From Phallusia mammillata (lineage: Eukaryota; Chordata; Ascidiacea; Phlebobranchia; Ascidiidae), in NCBI GenBank assembly GCA_003260075.1, contig QLIY01000101.1:130997-194996 (forward strand): DNA of 64,000 nucleotides, written 5' to 3'. Shown here piece by piece: positions 52,230 to 64,000 of the stretch. The notes under the pieces were generated by a model that did not search any database, was not told the origin of the DNA, and saw only the letters and a program-made list of their open reading frames with translations. Each line of letters begins with the position of its first letter. The first letter of the stretch is position 1. A program made the translations under genes and the position numbers.

Positions 52230-53037
52230 CAAGTGTGCAGTGATATTGATTTTGAAAGCTAATGCCTTTTTGAAATATCCACACCCTTTGCGACATTGGC
52301 GTACAGCAGTAGGCTATATGTGGTTTTCTGTGTAACATTTGACTGAATGCGTCTTTTCGACGATTTTTCGGTTTCGACCAGGGCTTTAAAAATTTTCACC
52401 AAAACCTAAACTTTTTTATTGTATGGGCTCAATGCTTGTGTAACAGGCCGACTAAAACGTAATTAGTTAACTATATGCCCCTATCACGTTTTATAGAAAC
52501 TAGTCTATTGTTGGTAGCAAATGATTATCTTTATAACACATCAATTAGAGAGATTCGTTTAGGTTTACCAGACTTTACGTTGATCTGGATTTAGACTATT
52601 GTCGAACCACTAAGCCAAAGCTATATCCACAACCACTAAGTGGTGTTTAAACTGCGTGTGTAGTGTCCGTATTTGATCAAACAAAACTATTTTAATTCAC
52701 AAGCTATGACAACTTACCGTTGGGGTTGCACTTGGCTTCAATCCCAAATTCCAGTCTGTTAAGTGCTCGATGACAGCCCGTGTATTTCAACAACTACTCA
52801 CATGGGTTAGGTCTTATTGTAACTTACGGCTAATACGCTGAAACGATAAAATGGTTTGTTTTGTTAGACAACAGCTGTAGGGAATGACACAAAAAGATTT
52901 GTTTGGGCAGAATTTACCCGTTTAAAGTCTACACAGATCAACAAAACAGAAATCCGTTTTGAAACAAAAATGTCAGCATTTTTTAAAGTCGAATGGAACA
53001 AGCTAGTTTAAACGCTGAATTGAAATTGCTGCTTTAT

Positions 53038-53136
53038 CAAATTGAAAGAGCCCTTCTGGCAATTGTATTATATACCAACTTTTTGACGTCCTATACAGGT
53101 CGCCTTCATCTGGGTAAATAACACTGAATGCGCGTG
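53038..53136 (-). mobile_element. Truncated second copy of the 5791 fold-back family
   Basis: In reverse orientation it matches the right arm and middle of the 5791 element (GACGTCCTATACAGGTCGCC, AACACTGAATGCGCG). The other arm is missing. Confidence 0.7.
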
Positions 53137-53507
53137 GTACAGTGCGCGACAAACAAAAGAAAAAAAAGAATTAAACGCATGCACGTCACAACGCAACGAA
53201 AACATTGTGCGATAACGAATGATTGGGCCTCTAATATATTATGCCTGGCAGCAACAGCTATTCCTGCGTCAAGCAGATTCGCTAATGGAACCTTTGTGTA
53301 CTGTATCGTTCTTGATAAGTCTGAAGCCATCCGACGTTTATTTCAAGATATAGGCTACACATGCATTTCGTACTCGGCTGTGGACTCCATCCATCGTATA
53401 CTGAGTCTTTTCTGACTCGTGATCATATAATGTAGGCCTACTACACACAGTTTATACTGTAATTCTCTCCAATAGCTTACAGAAACTATATCCTTCCAAA
53501 GGAAAAC

Positions 53508-53549
53508 TTTTAATCTAATCACCTACAGTTTAATCTAATCACCTACAGC
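53508..53549. repeat. Perfect 21-bp tandem duplication
   Basis: TTTAATCTAATCACCTACAG-type unit occurs twice in direct contact. Confidence 0.85.
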
Positions 53550-54032
53550 CTGAAGTTGTCCATGTACCGAAAAACTCACATTTAATCCAAATTCTCAAGT
53601 GTTTTCAACCACAAAGCGTTAAACCTTAAGCTCAGAACTGTTTACTAAAGCGATTGTAGGTTCCAATATGTGTTATAAACTTCACGAAGACCTATATTCA
53701 CACAGATAGACCTTGAATTATTTAATATCATGTGACCAGTAATTTACTTGCAAACAATTTCCCCAAGGAATAAATGTAGTTCGGACTTGAAGTGGTCAAA
53801 ACCCTAGGAGCAAGTCCACGACGTGGTTTATTTAATCAGCAAGCAAGGAGCCTTAAATTCATATTAGATTTGTGGCTTTTGTGTAAGTTATTGCAATTGC
53901 TGCATATATTAACACTGGGCTATAATTTATCTATTAAAATTTCTGGAGTTATTAAAGACAATAACAGACATAAGAGCGTTATCTATGTATACATCAATAA
54001 TGGTGGAAAACTATAAAATCTTGTCACAGGGT

Positions 54033-54170
54033 AGGTACACAAGACACGGACATCAATAGTAGCTTTAAATAAACCAAATTGCTAGCGATGTAGAATGAAA
54101 CGTATTCCTTTTTTTAAAACAGACGTTTCGAGAAAAACAATTGTCATTGTCACAGGGGTTTTACTAATAA
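54033..54170. mobile_element. Partial copy of the 37308 repeat, opposite orientation
   Basis: Shares GGTACACAAGACACGGAC, AATAGTAGCTTTA, AAACGTATTC and ACAGACGTTTCGA with the 37308 element. Only one arm is present. Confidence 0.6.
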
Positions 54171-56034
54171 TCATTACAATTAGTAACAGTACCCAAAAGA
54201 TTAAAATACTGCAAATTGGCTCCCAGAAAGTATGAGAAAGATTTTGCGAAACATAAAACTAGCGCTATCTATATTTTTAACTTTATAGCTCCAATCCACA
54301 ACAACAAACAAACAAATCACAGGTCACTACAAGTATAAATCCTGAAAGTGTTGTCTAACGTTTGACGCCAAACCAATATCTATCCACATATCTTACATCA
54401 AGCCAACTTGACCTGTGCAAACAACTGTTGTCCTCGTTTTAAACTGCCTGTGGCCTGCGGGCAACTTTTATATATCCTTATGCCTTTATAGTGAATTTCC
54501 GAACACCAGACATACGGTAAATTAAATTAAACTCAAGTCTCAATGAGCTTGGTTGCCTAAAACGCGACACCAACGCTTGTATTAAGTTTCCAATGGCCTA
54601 CGACGGTTTGTATGCCAGGAGCAATAGTTGAAATTGTGGTGATTTGATTACTCGCTAACTGGCGACAATTGGAGGCAATTTCGTGATTGTGTTGTTTTGA
54701 TTTCAACGGAACGAACTGTCTTGGGTTTTAGGAGAAAGTTTTTTGTAGTTTGTTGTTACAAACTACCTCAATAGAAGTAATTTTATGAGATATCTAAGGA
54801 CTGAAAGAAATGGGGTTTTAGGCTGTAATTCTAGCCCGCCTTTTTATTTTTCAGTCAAACCTTACATAACGTTTCTAATTAAATCTTCAAATTAAAAAAA
54901 ACTTGCATAGGGGAGCAAAGCTAACAACATTGAAGGCCCTTTTAGAAAAGCCTTACTTTTCAATACTTCCGAATTTACAAAAGTTGCTAGAAAACTAAAG
55001 GCGATATTTAACAGCTAAATATATTACACTTTTTCCGTTGCTTGGGCACAAAACGTATAACAACGATTGTTAAATCGCGTTGAACTCTTTTAATCTCAAA
55101 TTTACAAAGTAACACCTTAAGGCCAACTTTTACCTTTCAGTAAACGTTTTCAGCTACAGCATATGTCTGTCTCTTTGGAAATCTGTTATTGTGGTAAATC
55201 ATTGCATTGATTAAACTATTACTAAGGCTAACCGCAAACGCCTGGTTGATTTGAACGGGCTTTAAAAAAATCACGTCTCAAAAAGAAAGTGAATTTGAAA
55301 TCAAAGAAACGTTTTTTGAGTCATTCCAACCACATGCTAATTTCTAACAAACTCAGGCTAAAATTGTTAGAACATTGCATTGAATTGGAAAGCTGCAATT
55401 TAAGCCTAATATTCACATTACAATGCATCTGGAATTTTAGTCTATGAATGCTAACACTCCAAAACACAAAGATTTGTTAATTTTCAAGTCCACACACTTC
55501 ACATTCAGCGATCTAAAACCGCTGCTGTCTGAAGAGCACTTGAAGGTATTTGAACAACAGGCTATCAAACCAGCAACACCTCTGCACAAGACTAAGAGTA
55601 AACATTGGAGACAGTTTGTTTAGTTTTTAACCCGTGTTGTGTGTACTTACAAGCACCAGTCGCTAAATTTAGCTGTACGCTGGCAACTTGCTTAGTACTA
55701 TTTGGTGTATGTAACCTGACTCAGGATATTGCTATACTTGTTACAAAGTTGTTGTTTGGCCACACCATAACGGCTATGTTAGGTAAAATAATGGCCTAAC
55801 ATGAAAATAAAACAACTTACTATTGGGTCGTTACGTTTTTGCCTCGAACAATTGCTCAATGCTACAATGGGTCGTTACTTTGCTTTTTTTACCTAACATA
55901 ATTGTTAAATACTGTTGAGTACTGCATTTGAACCTCTACCATTTTAGTTTTTTTCTTCAGGCGATAAAATAGTGCTTAGGTAAACCAAGAATTGTGACTT
56001 TAAATCTTTAATTTAACCACTTTTTACCATTCTC

Positions 56035-56309
56035 TGCTTTGTGTTGCTTTTGAAGTACTTCTAAACAAGTATCTTTAAACCTTGCATTTTGGTACATAAG
56101 TATTTTGCGATATGTCGACCGGCCTTCGGATAACTGCAACCACATTCAAAACTGTTTCCGGGGGGGGGGTTGCTTTGTGTTGCTTTTGAAATAACATGAG
56201 AAGCATACTCCTAAAGAAGTATCTTTAAACCTTGCATTTTGGTACATAAGTATTTTGCGACATGTCGACCGGCCTTCGGATAACTGCAACCACATTCAAA
56301 ACTGTTTCC
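56035..56309. repeat. Direct duplication joined by G10 (junction 16)
   Basis: Copies 56035-56159 and 56171-56309, G run 56160-56169. The second copy has about 14 extra bp near ACATGAGAAGCATAC. Confidence 0.92.
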
Positions 56310-57456
56310 AGCTATAATTCAACATCTCCTACCATACTGAAAAACTTATACGACCTATCGTTCTCAATGTTTACCAACAGCAAACAATGAAAACATGCTG
56401 CGCTACTAAAAAAGCCTTGAGTTTCAATCCTTTAAACTTCGTTACCGACTAAAACTTTACGATTCCCAGTCTCATTTAAAACCTCTTCAAATGGCGATTG
56501 TTGATTCTGCGCTTCCGCGTTTGAAACCAACTTAGGTACGGCTCGCATAATTAAGAGGTTACTACCGGTCATTACGTGATCACGTGACTTGGACATAGCG
56601 TCACGCTTCGTTGAAAATTGCCGGTTTCATCGTCAAACCTGGCTATTTTGCTGGGCCGTGTTTTGTTGTGGAGAATAGAAGTATTTTGATGACTGTGTTT
56701 ACCAGTTTGAGTTGGCCCACTCTGGCTATGACGTAACCGATTTGCTGTTACTATAAGTGACGTATGAAGAGAAAAGATTGATACTCCCACATTTAAAAGC
56801 GCCTTTAAGGTTCAAATTAAAGCAAAGTGTTTTTAAATACACTGATTACGAAATTTTTTTTATCAACGTTGCAAAATTGATAGTGTAATTTTACCATTTT
56901 ATGAAGTGTAGGTACGTTTCAGCAATTTAATAATTCCCATACAAAATGCAGCATATACAAAATGCTTTACTTTTTTCCTAAGCAGTCTTCTTGTAGTCGT
57001 TGTACATAAAGCTTTATTGACCAAACTCGTTGGTTTTTATCAAAATGCTTTAAAACTACTGTCGCAAATCCAGCTCTATAGTTTTTCAAATACAGTTCTA
57101 TCCGCATGTCGCACTAGCGCTAATACAGATAACCAGTTGTTTTGATCTCCACGAAGTGACCCTGTAACGGACCTTTATCCTGCTAGAAACAGTCGGAACT
57201 TAACGGTTCAATAACCCTCCAAGCCCATTTCGGCGCTTTTTTATCATTTGTCTGCTGCCCCAGCTAACGTATGTCACGTTTGTGTTTCTGTAGGCTACAG
57301 AAAATAAATTTTTCGAAAATTTGGTTTGAAAAGTCTTGTTTAATCGCCATGACAAATTGCTAAGAACATCTATCCACCATTTATGGCCTTATTTTTGATG
57401 CGCTTCGTAACGTATTAACATCATGCAACTATTTCCGGTTTGGTATACATGTTATG

Positions 57457-57760
57457 GCATTTGTTCTCAATCTGTGGTACGCGTGAGATTTTCAGGTAGT
57501 GCGTGAGTAGCTTTCTGTAATACTTAATTTAAGTCAGATTAAGAATTGTAACTCTGACCCAACTGATCAGCCCTGGTTTGGGGCGAAACTGACTTTCTAG
57601 TGAAATTTCTAACCATGCGGGCTTCTGAAATATGCTAGAAATAAGTCTATCTCTTGGTCTACCCATTCAGTCTATCTCTTGGTCTACTTGATTTAGGTGG
57701 TACACCGAAAGAAAAGGTTGTCAGGTGGTCTGCGATCCGTATATCGTTGAGAACTACCAA
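57457..57760 (+). mobile_element. Degraded copy of the 51372 hAT family
   Basis: Shares the internal stretch CTGACCCAACTGATCAGCCC and the ends TTCTCAATCTGTGGTACGCG and TTGAGAACTACC with the element at 51372. The terminal CAG is lost. Contains a short internal duplication of TCTATCTCTTGGTCTAC. Confidence 0.7.
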
Positions 57761-58157
57761 AGGAACTGCGGTTCACTAAGCGTAGCAACTCAACTCAAAA
57801 TTGTTGCTCTATAGTACATATATAGCCTAGCTTAAGATACTGGATTAATCTTAATGGACAGTTAAAAGCACGCCTATAGTCATACCTACACTGAGCCAAC
57901 TATAACGTACCTTATATGCATTTCCGTGTGTTGTGTATAAATATGTTTGTACCTCTTTGTTTACGTGCAATCGCAGGTTACTCATCGCGGAATGAATAAA
58001 TGCTATCAACAAATTCCACCTCGCTTAGCATCAACAAACCATGTAACTGCACAACTATGTCACGCCTCTTGCTTGCTTGGACTTTTAGCTATACTAAGAT
58101 CAATGCTAACTGCAGAAGTGTGCTGACTAGATATTATTGTAACCCACCCCTTCCTAC

Positions 58158-58333
58158 AGTCCCACGTAGTTTTAACATAATGTGGGCTTATGAACACGCC
58201 ACGTCATTGTATCCGTTACACTTCTAAGTTACTAGTACGGGGGGGGGGTAGTCCCACGTAGTTTTAACATCATAATGTGGGCTTTTGAACACGCCACGTC
58301 ATTGTATCCGTTACACTTCTAAGTTACTAGTAC
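58158..58333. repeat. Direct duplication joined by G10 (junction 17)
   Basis: Copies 58158-58238 and 58250-58333, G run 58239-58248. Differ by a CAT insertion and an A/T change. Confidence 0.92.
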
Positions 58334-59054
58334 ATTTGTTTGTCAATGGTAAAGTTAAAGCTACAAAATACTGTAGGTATCTACGCAAATGGGACAAACA
58401 CTGTGAGGTCTAAAGCTCTTTCCTACCCCAGCGAAGGTAGTTGCGTTTGCCAAAACATTGTGTAACATTTAAGTCAAACTTGTCCTGGTACTGCGTGCAG
58501 ACGTTATAACTTTCCTTATTTCTCAGAAAAACTTTTTTCGCTTCAGATTACCAGTCAAAAAAAACACCAACAACAAAATTCTAGCTCCTATGCCGTACCC
58601 TAATCTTTAGGTGACCTTATGAAAGACCACAGAAGACCAATGAACCGCATAAAACGGGACTGTAAAGCCATACGTCATTAACGAAACTGGAAAATAAAAT
58701 TCATTGCAAAAGCTGCTCGCGTGTTGCACGGCATATTTTCCTGAAAGAACGTAAGCTGGCATTTGGAGAGACAACCTGCGCCGGGTTTAGCATAGCTCCG
58801 GGCATTGGGTCAATCACGGGGTCTTTATGCGGAAGTTAACGTCAAAATCCTTTTCAAAGGTGCTCGGATTTTGCTTTTCATGATGTAATTCGGAATGTGG
58901 GTACATTAAGACTAAACCAGGCTTAATTCAAGTGTTCGCAATCATCTTGCTCAAAAAAACTTTCAAATAACTGAAGTTGCCTTCTGTATTTTGTTTGACT
59001 TCTATTGCTGGATATGTGTTAGTTTACTCAAATATGTACATTTTAAACTGCTGC

Positions 59055-59200
59055 GAAGCGCATACGCACTTGTCGTGTGTTCGAATCCCACCACAGACTA
59101 CATATTTGTAGCCTAGGGGCTTTACGACATTGGAAAACTTGGGAGACCAGTTAATTAGGACAAAACGCCTATGATTGGAGTATTAGAGGGAGGCCGGTTT
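59055..59200 (+). mobile_element. SINE 3' part related to 29640
   Basis: CTTGTCGTGTGTTCGAATCC, then CCACCACAGACTACAT, parallels the 29640 copy around the B-box, with a more diverged tail. Confidence 0.5.
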
Positions 59201-59790
59201 AATACAGCACAACGCCCGTGGTCCTATATACTGTATTTACTATAGCATTGAAGTGCTTATATTATGTAAACTCAAAATTGGTACTAACTTGACAGTGGGC
59301 ATTTTTAGATCCAGCCAATTTTTCAACGCTCCACCAGTCGTTTATCCACAAAGCACCAAACTCGCATGTAGTACAGTGATCGGTTTTTAAACAATAGTTC
59401 TTAACCAGGGAAAATTGCCTTTGGTTTCATTCATGGTTGAAAATTTTGGCTCAAGTCCAAAAATGATCAACGCAACACACTTCCTCATTGAAAGCATAGC
59501 TAACATTAAAAGCGTAGCAGACATTGACATGTACTTTGGGACCTGTGCGTGCTATAGATAAAGTTTATAGTCGTAATGACATTCGAACTAAATTCGGCAT
59601 ACAATGGTGTGTACAACTAGGCATGTTTAAACCGTATGCCATGTTGTTAATTTACTGTTTAAGGTAATGTAGTTTCTTTCTTTTTAAAAATCTAACACAA
59701 TATAAAAATGTCCTGAACAACCTTATAAAAAAAACGAATACCCTATATACCTTCAAAGTAAATATTCCCTGAACTTGTTTTCCACAACGC

Positions 59791-59808
59791 CAGTGGTTCC
59801 CAAACTGT
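59791..59808 (+). mobile_element. Solo hAT-type terminus
   Basis: CAGTGGTTCCCAAACTGTG with no matching inverse end found in the following kilobase. Lies about 125 bp before a pogo-like MITE. Confidence 0.4.
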
Positions 59809-59930
59809 GCGCCATACCATTGTGTGATATTATCAATTAGCTGTCATATGTTTCTCCATTTCAATTGAAATTTTGACACACAGTAAACTTTGGTTAAATT
59901 GGATTCGTGTAAATCTTCACCTCATTCAGA

Positions 59931-60060
59931 CAAAGCTCGGGGTACAAATGATTTGTAATGTGCTGAATGTGTTACTAATCGACATCGGTTAATTCGGATC
60001 TTCCCATAATCCGGACATTTTTTTGGTCCACACAGGTCCGTATTAACCGGGGTTTACTTG
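59931..60060 (+). mobile_element. Second copy of the pogo-like MITE, degraded
   Basis: Aligns along its length with the 11793 element (GACATCGGTTAAT, CATAATCCGGACA, CACAGGTCCG). The left flanking TA is lost; the right TA remains. Confidence 0.7.
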
Positions 60061-60395
60061 TAATTAAAATACTTGACAACATTAGAATAGCATTTAACCA
60101 AATTTGACTTTCTAAATACATTGACCATGGAACAGAAACCACTGTACTGCACGCTAGTGAACCAAATGAATTGCTGCAGTTCTTAAAAAGCCATTACACA
60201 TTTCGAAACAGAGATGGGATAGCGCCATTGTTTTCTATCAATACGGAAATGAAAGTCGTTAATTTTGTCGTTCACTGCACGTTTTATTGAAGAACTAACA
60301 ATACAGATGATATTTTCAAGGCCTTTCCTACGCGGAAATGGGCTCTAAAAGACTCGCCTAATGAATATTATAGCAATAATTAGGATGGTCTTGAC

Positions 60396-60557
60396 CAGGT
60401 TTTTTTAAGGTTTGGTTTGGGTGACCGCTAAGTAGTTTTAAGAGACCGCAAGTGTTTCATTTAAATACCAAAAAATAGCCATTTCCAAATTTTGGGAAAC
60501 CGCTGGAGAAATTTGGAGGACCGTTTCGGTTCTCCAAAACACCTTAAAAAAACACTG
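60396..60557 (+). mobile_element. hAT-like MITE with perfect 8-bp duplication (GTCTTGAC)
   Basis: 162 bp with termini CAGGTTTTTTTAAGG and CCTTAAAAAAACACTG. Duplications at 60388-60395 and 60558-60565. Confidence 0.88.
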
Positions 60558-60747
60558 GTCTTGACTTTTGATGAAAATAGATATGCGATAACCTAAACTT
60601 TAGAAAAAAAACTTACACCTTTGTCATATTTCCCTCGCTACCATAAAATAAATATTTCCGCACGTTTTTCGCAAAAAGTGTTCTTTTTGCATTTCAGATG
60701 CACATTGTAACACGTTTTAAGAGCATTTGAAACACTTCCGATTAGAC

Positions 60748-60933
60748 CAGTAGTTCTCAAACTGTGCGTCGCGACGCCCTAGTGCGTCGTTTCAATTTTC
60801 CAAGGGCGTCGCAGAATCGTTCCGTTTCGTGGCTTTTTGTGGCTGTATCAATCAACACAACTTTAATAATACGTTTTCTCACTAACTTTTATTTGCTGGT
60901 GCGTCGCAACAAAAAACAGTTTGAGAACCACTG
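60748..60933 (+). mobile_element. hAT MITE with perfect 8-bp target duplication (GATTAGAC)
   Basis: 186 bp with termini CAGTAGTTCTCAAACTG and CAGTTTGAGAACCACTG, plus GCGTCGCGACGCC subterminal palindromes. Duplications at 60740-60747 and 60934-60941. A fragment of the same family lies at 3958-3998. Confidence 0.93.
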
Positions 60934-60941
60934 GATTAGAC

Positions 60942-62190
60942 TATTAAACCAACAGTACTAAAACCCCTTGTGTTGCTCCTATATTCCCTTTCTATAAGAT
61001 TTCGCCAATTAATATCTTCAGTACAAACAAAAATGGACAGTAATACTGATAAACAACTGATAACTCGACAAAGGGTTGAACGAATAAGAAAAAATCTCGG
61101 TTTTTAGTATTAACGCCATTTGGTTTACTTGGTCTTTTTATCTTCAGTTAGATAACAATTGGATTGTAAGTAAACAAAACGATTTGTTTTCACATGTTGA
61201 CCCAATCTGTCAGCCACTTGCTAAAATCTCCGTAAACCGATGCATCAGTCTGTCCAGAAATTAAAGGCAGACCACTAACACCACTGTTTGAACATCAAAT
61301 AATGGGAAGAATATTTCAACAACTACTATACTAACCTACATTAAACAGACACACCAACTTTAAACTCGGATATTTAACGTCCGGTAAAAGTGGTATTAAA
61401 ACTGACGTTAGTCAACTTTTCAACTCGGTACGTAAGATATATGAAACATTTTACAATTCAATGTTATAGTTGTTGATTTTTTTTACCAATAGTGGACTGC
61501 CTGTATACATTGTTTGTTTAAAAAATACTGTCACAAAGAAATATTATTTATTTTATCATATCCTCTCTATACTACTGGTGTCTAAAATTTAGATTGTTGT
61601 TAAAATTTGTCCATAGATTGAACGAAACGAATTGCTGATCAGTTTTTACGGTTTTTGGCGTCACCATTCATGAGTTACATAAACATACATATAGATCTCG
61701 GTTTGAAGACCCAAAATAGCTCCAAAAAGTTACATATAGATCTCGATTTGAAGACCCAAAATAGCTCCACTTAACTAAAAAGCACTGTATTTGCCACTGA
61801 TGTCCATAGTGTTTCTTTTTGTGTAGATGTTTACAGTCGAGGTCCCAACTGATCTATGTTTAAGCTTTACTTGGTTGGATGTGAACTTAAATAAAGAAAA
61901 AAGCTTGCAGTAAACTATAACTTGTTCTAAAGACGAACTGCTGGCCATACATTTTCTATATCTTAACCACAATGCTAGTATAACTAGGTTTGGAGGTTAT
62001 GCCTCATTGATTTTTTCCAGGTAAGATAAGATTGTTCGAACGATCTATTACCAAAACATGTTACCTGAGTTGTAAGCGGGACTTATATCTATGCCCACTA
62101 CTAAACCAAAAACACTTACCCGATGTCAAATAATTTTTAAGAGCCAAAATAGCCCTGAGAATTAGGTTCAGCAAATAATTTGGCAGTTAG
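60942..62190. other. No recognizable gene
   Basis: AT-rich unique DNA with a 45-bp tandem duplication near 61685. No coding, RNA or transposon signal seen. Confidence 0.5.
61685..61769. repeat. 45-bp tandem duplication
   Basis: Unit contains ACATATAGATCTCG and AAGACCCAAAATAGCTCC; two copies differ by one base in their shared part. Confidence 0.85.
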
Positions 62191-62193
62191 GAC

Positions 62194-62377
62194 CAGTGCC
62201 GGATTAACCATTAGGCAAAGTAGGCACGTGCCTACAGGCCAGTCAAAAATCCAGGCCACTTCACAACAACGATCTTTGTGACAATGATTTTGGCAATAAT
62301 TTTTTAGTTGGCAACCCTGATTTTCGGGCCATTTATAAAATGTGCCTACAGGCCAGCAGACCCTTAACCCGGCACTG
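62194..62377 (+). mobile_element. Short inverted-repeat insertion absent from the other allele copy
   Basis: Starts CAGTGCCGGATTAACC and ends TTAACCCGGCACTG. The copy beginning at 62774 reads GTTAGGACTACAT without it, so GAC (or GGAC) was duplicated. Also contains GTGCCTACAGGCCAG twice. Superfamily uncertain. Confidence 0.75.
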
Positions 62378-63007
62378 GACTACATAACGATTAATAGGAT
62401 ATAGGCTACGATTGTAGACACCTAAAAATACAAACAAATTATGCAAATAAAGTGAAATAACAATGCCAATGTGGCAAAATGAAAGCGCCTGAATCTAGCC
62501 ACAATTTAAACACAAGCATCTCTCGCATTAGATACACAAACGAATTGTAACATTTGGCAAAAGAACAGCATAGTCTAACATACCTGTCAGTTTTAAGTTA
62601 GTGAAAGACCATGAAGACACTGTTATTGTCCTAAAAGAGTAAACACCAAGGCTTTCCCTAATCAATCAGCCCGAAATTGATGTAGATGTGAAGAATGGAT
62701 AGCGGGTGACATGATATATGATGTTCGTGCTGTGTATGCCAATACACTCGAAAACACCAAGCTGGGGGGGGGGTTAGGACTACATAACGATTAATAGGAT
62801 ATAGGCTACGATTGTAGACACCAAAAAATACAAACAAATTATGCAAATAAAGTGAAATAACAATGCCAACAAATGCCAAATAGTAAACACCAAGGCTTTC
62901 CCTAATCAATCAGCCCGAAACTGATGTAGATGTGAAGAATGGATAGCGGGTGACATGAAATATGATGTTCGTGCTGTGTATGCCAATACACTCGAAAACA
63001 CCAAGCT
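62378..63007. repeat. Direct duplication joined by G10 (junction 18)
   Basis: Copy 62378-62763, G run 62764-62773, copy 62774-63007. The second copy lacks about 140 bp (62497-62636 region) and also lacks the inverted-repeat insertion at 62194-62377. Confidence 0.92.
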
Positions 63008-63155
63008 GTTTCGGCGGATGCATACCTTCCCTTTGTGAAACGCGCTTTGAATCACCTCCCTGAACTGGTCTTTGACGTTATACTTTTGCTCATAGGTCAA
63101 CATGAATTTCACAAGCTTGTTTTTTGTTCTTTAGCCAGGATTACCATCGACATGG

Positions 63156-63530
63156 ACCCCAAAATAAGGACAACCGAAAAACTAAATTTTTCATATGAAA
63201 CGAAACATACATTTTTGTTTTGAACAAATCTTTGTCTTTATACGAGCCATGACATATCATATAATTTTTTGACAGAAACAATCTATTCCAGCAACTGCTT
63301 GTTCGTAGAAAGTACTTGCTGTATTTCATGACAGCTCAGGTCTCGGTTAACTTTTACTTGTAGCATGGGTTTGAGGTAAGTAATCTATGGTTTGACATGT
63401 GATTGTTAAAAATAAGACAAAATAAGGACGTAAGTCAAATTTAAGGACATTGCTTAGAAATAAGGACAATCGTTTTTCTAAGACATTGCCCTTTAAAATA
63501 AGGACAAATCTTAAAAATAAGAACGGTATG
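63156..63530. repeat. AATAAGGACA-rich degenerate repeat
   Basis: AATAAGGACA occurs repeatedly in 63400-63515 and once near 63163. The pattern suggests a decayed repeat element with both ends rich in this motif. No termini can be set. Confidence 0.4.
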
Positions 63531-64000
63531 GTAACCCAAAGAGATTATAAACCATGAGATGAAACTCGGGCTTGTCACGTGACTATTTGCATTGTTAAGC
63601 TGAATTTAGTTTCGTACGCCGTTCCGCTTCAGTGCATAGAAGTTTTGCACGTTTTTCGCTGAAATTGTATGTACTTGATAGCAGACTGCAAGTTAATAAT
63701 AAATGCAATAATCGGTCGTCAGGCGTTAGGATTTAATTGCTGGCCAAAGAATGATGTTATATTTGTCTTATAGTTGTAGAATTTTTATAAAATCTATAAA
63801 AACTGCGATATAAGATGGCTATATAATGTGAAACGAGAGACAAAGTTTCACTGGGTTGTTTTTCTACAATAAAGCATCTCAGGTATTATGACAAAGTTTT
63901 TCAGTTGAGACATTTATATAGAGTGGTTTATTACGCATATAAAGTGACAAGAATGTGGCAAAATTCACATGTGGTAGTTTCAAATTAGAGAAAATGAGTT

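Larger units (their letters stand above)
52230..56030. other. No recognizable gene
   Basis: Unique AT-rich sequence with two partial fold-back repeats (53038, 54033) and one 21-bp tandem duplication. Confidence 0.55.

Noticed and set aside
53106-53415. 95-codon plus-strand and 74-codon minus-strand frames
   Set aside because: They begin inside or next to the fold-back repeat at 53038 and show no family similarity.

Overview
The window is animal nuclear DNA, AT-rich and intron-rich. I read it as an ascidian tunicate, probably Ciona or a close relative. The reasons are a muscle-type actin of 378 codons with an ascidian-style N-terminus, compact genes with short introns, very high polymorphism between apparently allelic segments, and many small DNA-transposon derivatives. 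The species call is inference; the actin and the ion-channel gene are read directly from the sequence.

Two genes are well supported, both on the minus strand. A muscle-type actin has five coding exons (22317 down to 20184). A probable non-coding first exon lies near 24067-24114, below a TATA box, two CArG-type boxes and two CAGCTG E-boxes (24138-24340). A TRPC-family cation channel has 18 coding exons (43258 down to 27603), which join in phase into about 1022 residues. It carries N-terminal ankyrin repeats with a large charged insertion, six transmembrane segments, a divergent pore helix, a TRP box and a calmodulin/IP3-receptor-binding-like helix. I found no convincing gene in 1-20150 or 43260-64000.

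The rest is dominated by small repeats. hAT-type MITEs are the best documented: six have perfect 8-bp target duplications, five of them with a central TA. There are also two pogo/mariner-like MITEs, several fold-back elements, tRNA-derived SINE copies (one with a long target duplication), one short insertion seen in only one of two allelic copies, and a few mini-tandem repeats.

The most unusual structure is a series of 18 places where a stretch of about 55-390 bp is repeated directly, with a pure run of 10-13 C or G exactly at the junction. All runs below 6.6 kb are C and all above 18.4 kb are G. At two junctions one copy has a transposon and the other has the empty site, so the copies behave like two haplotypes placed end to end. 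I think these are most likely assembly joins of unmerged alleles rather than biological duplications. They fall in introns or intergenic DNA and leave both genes intact.
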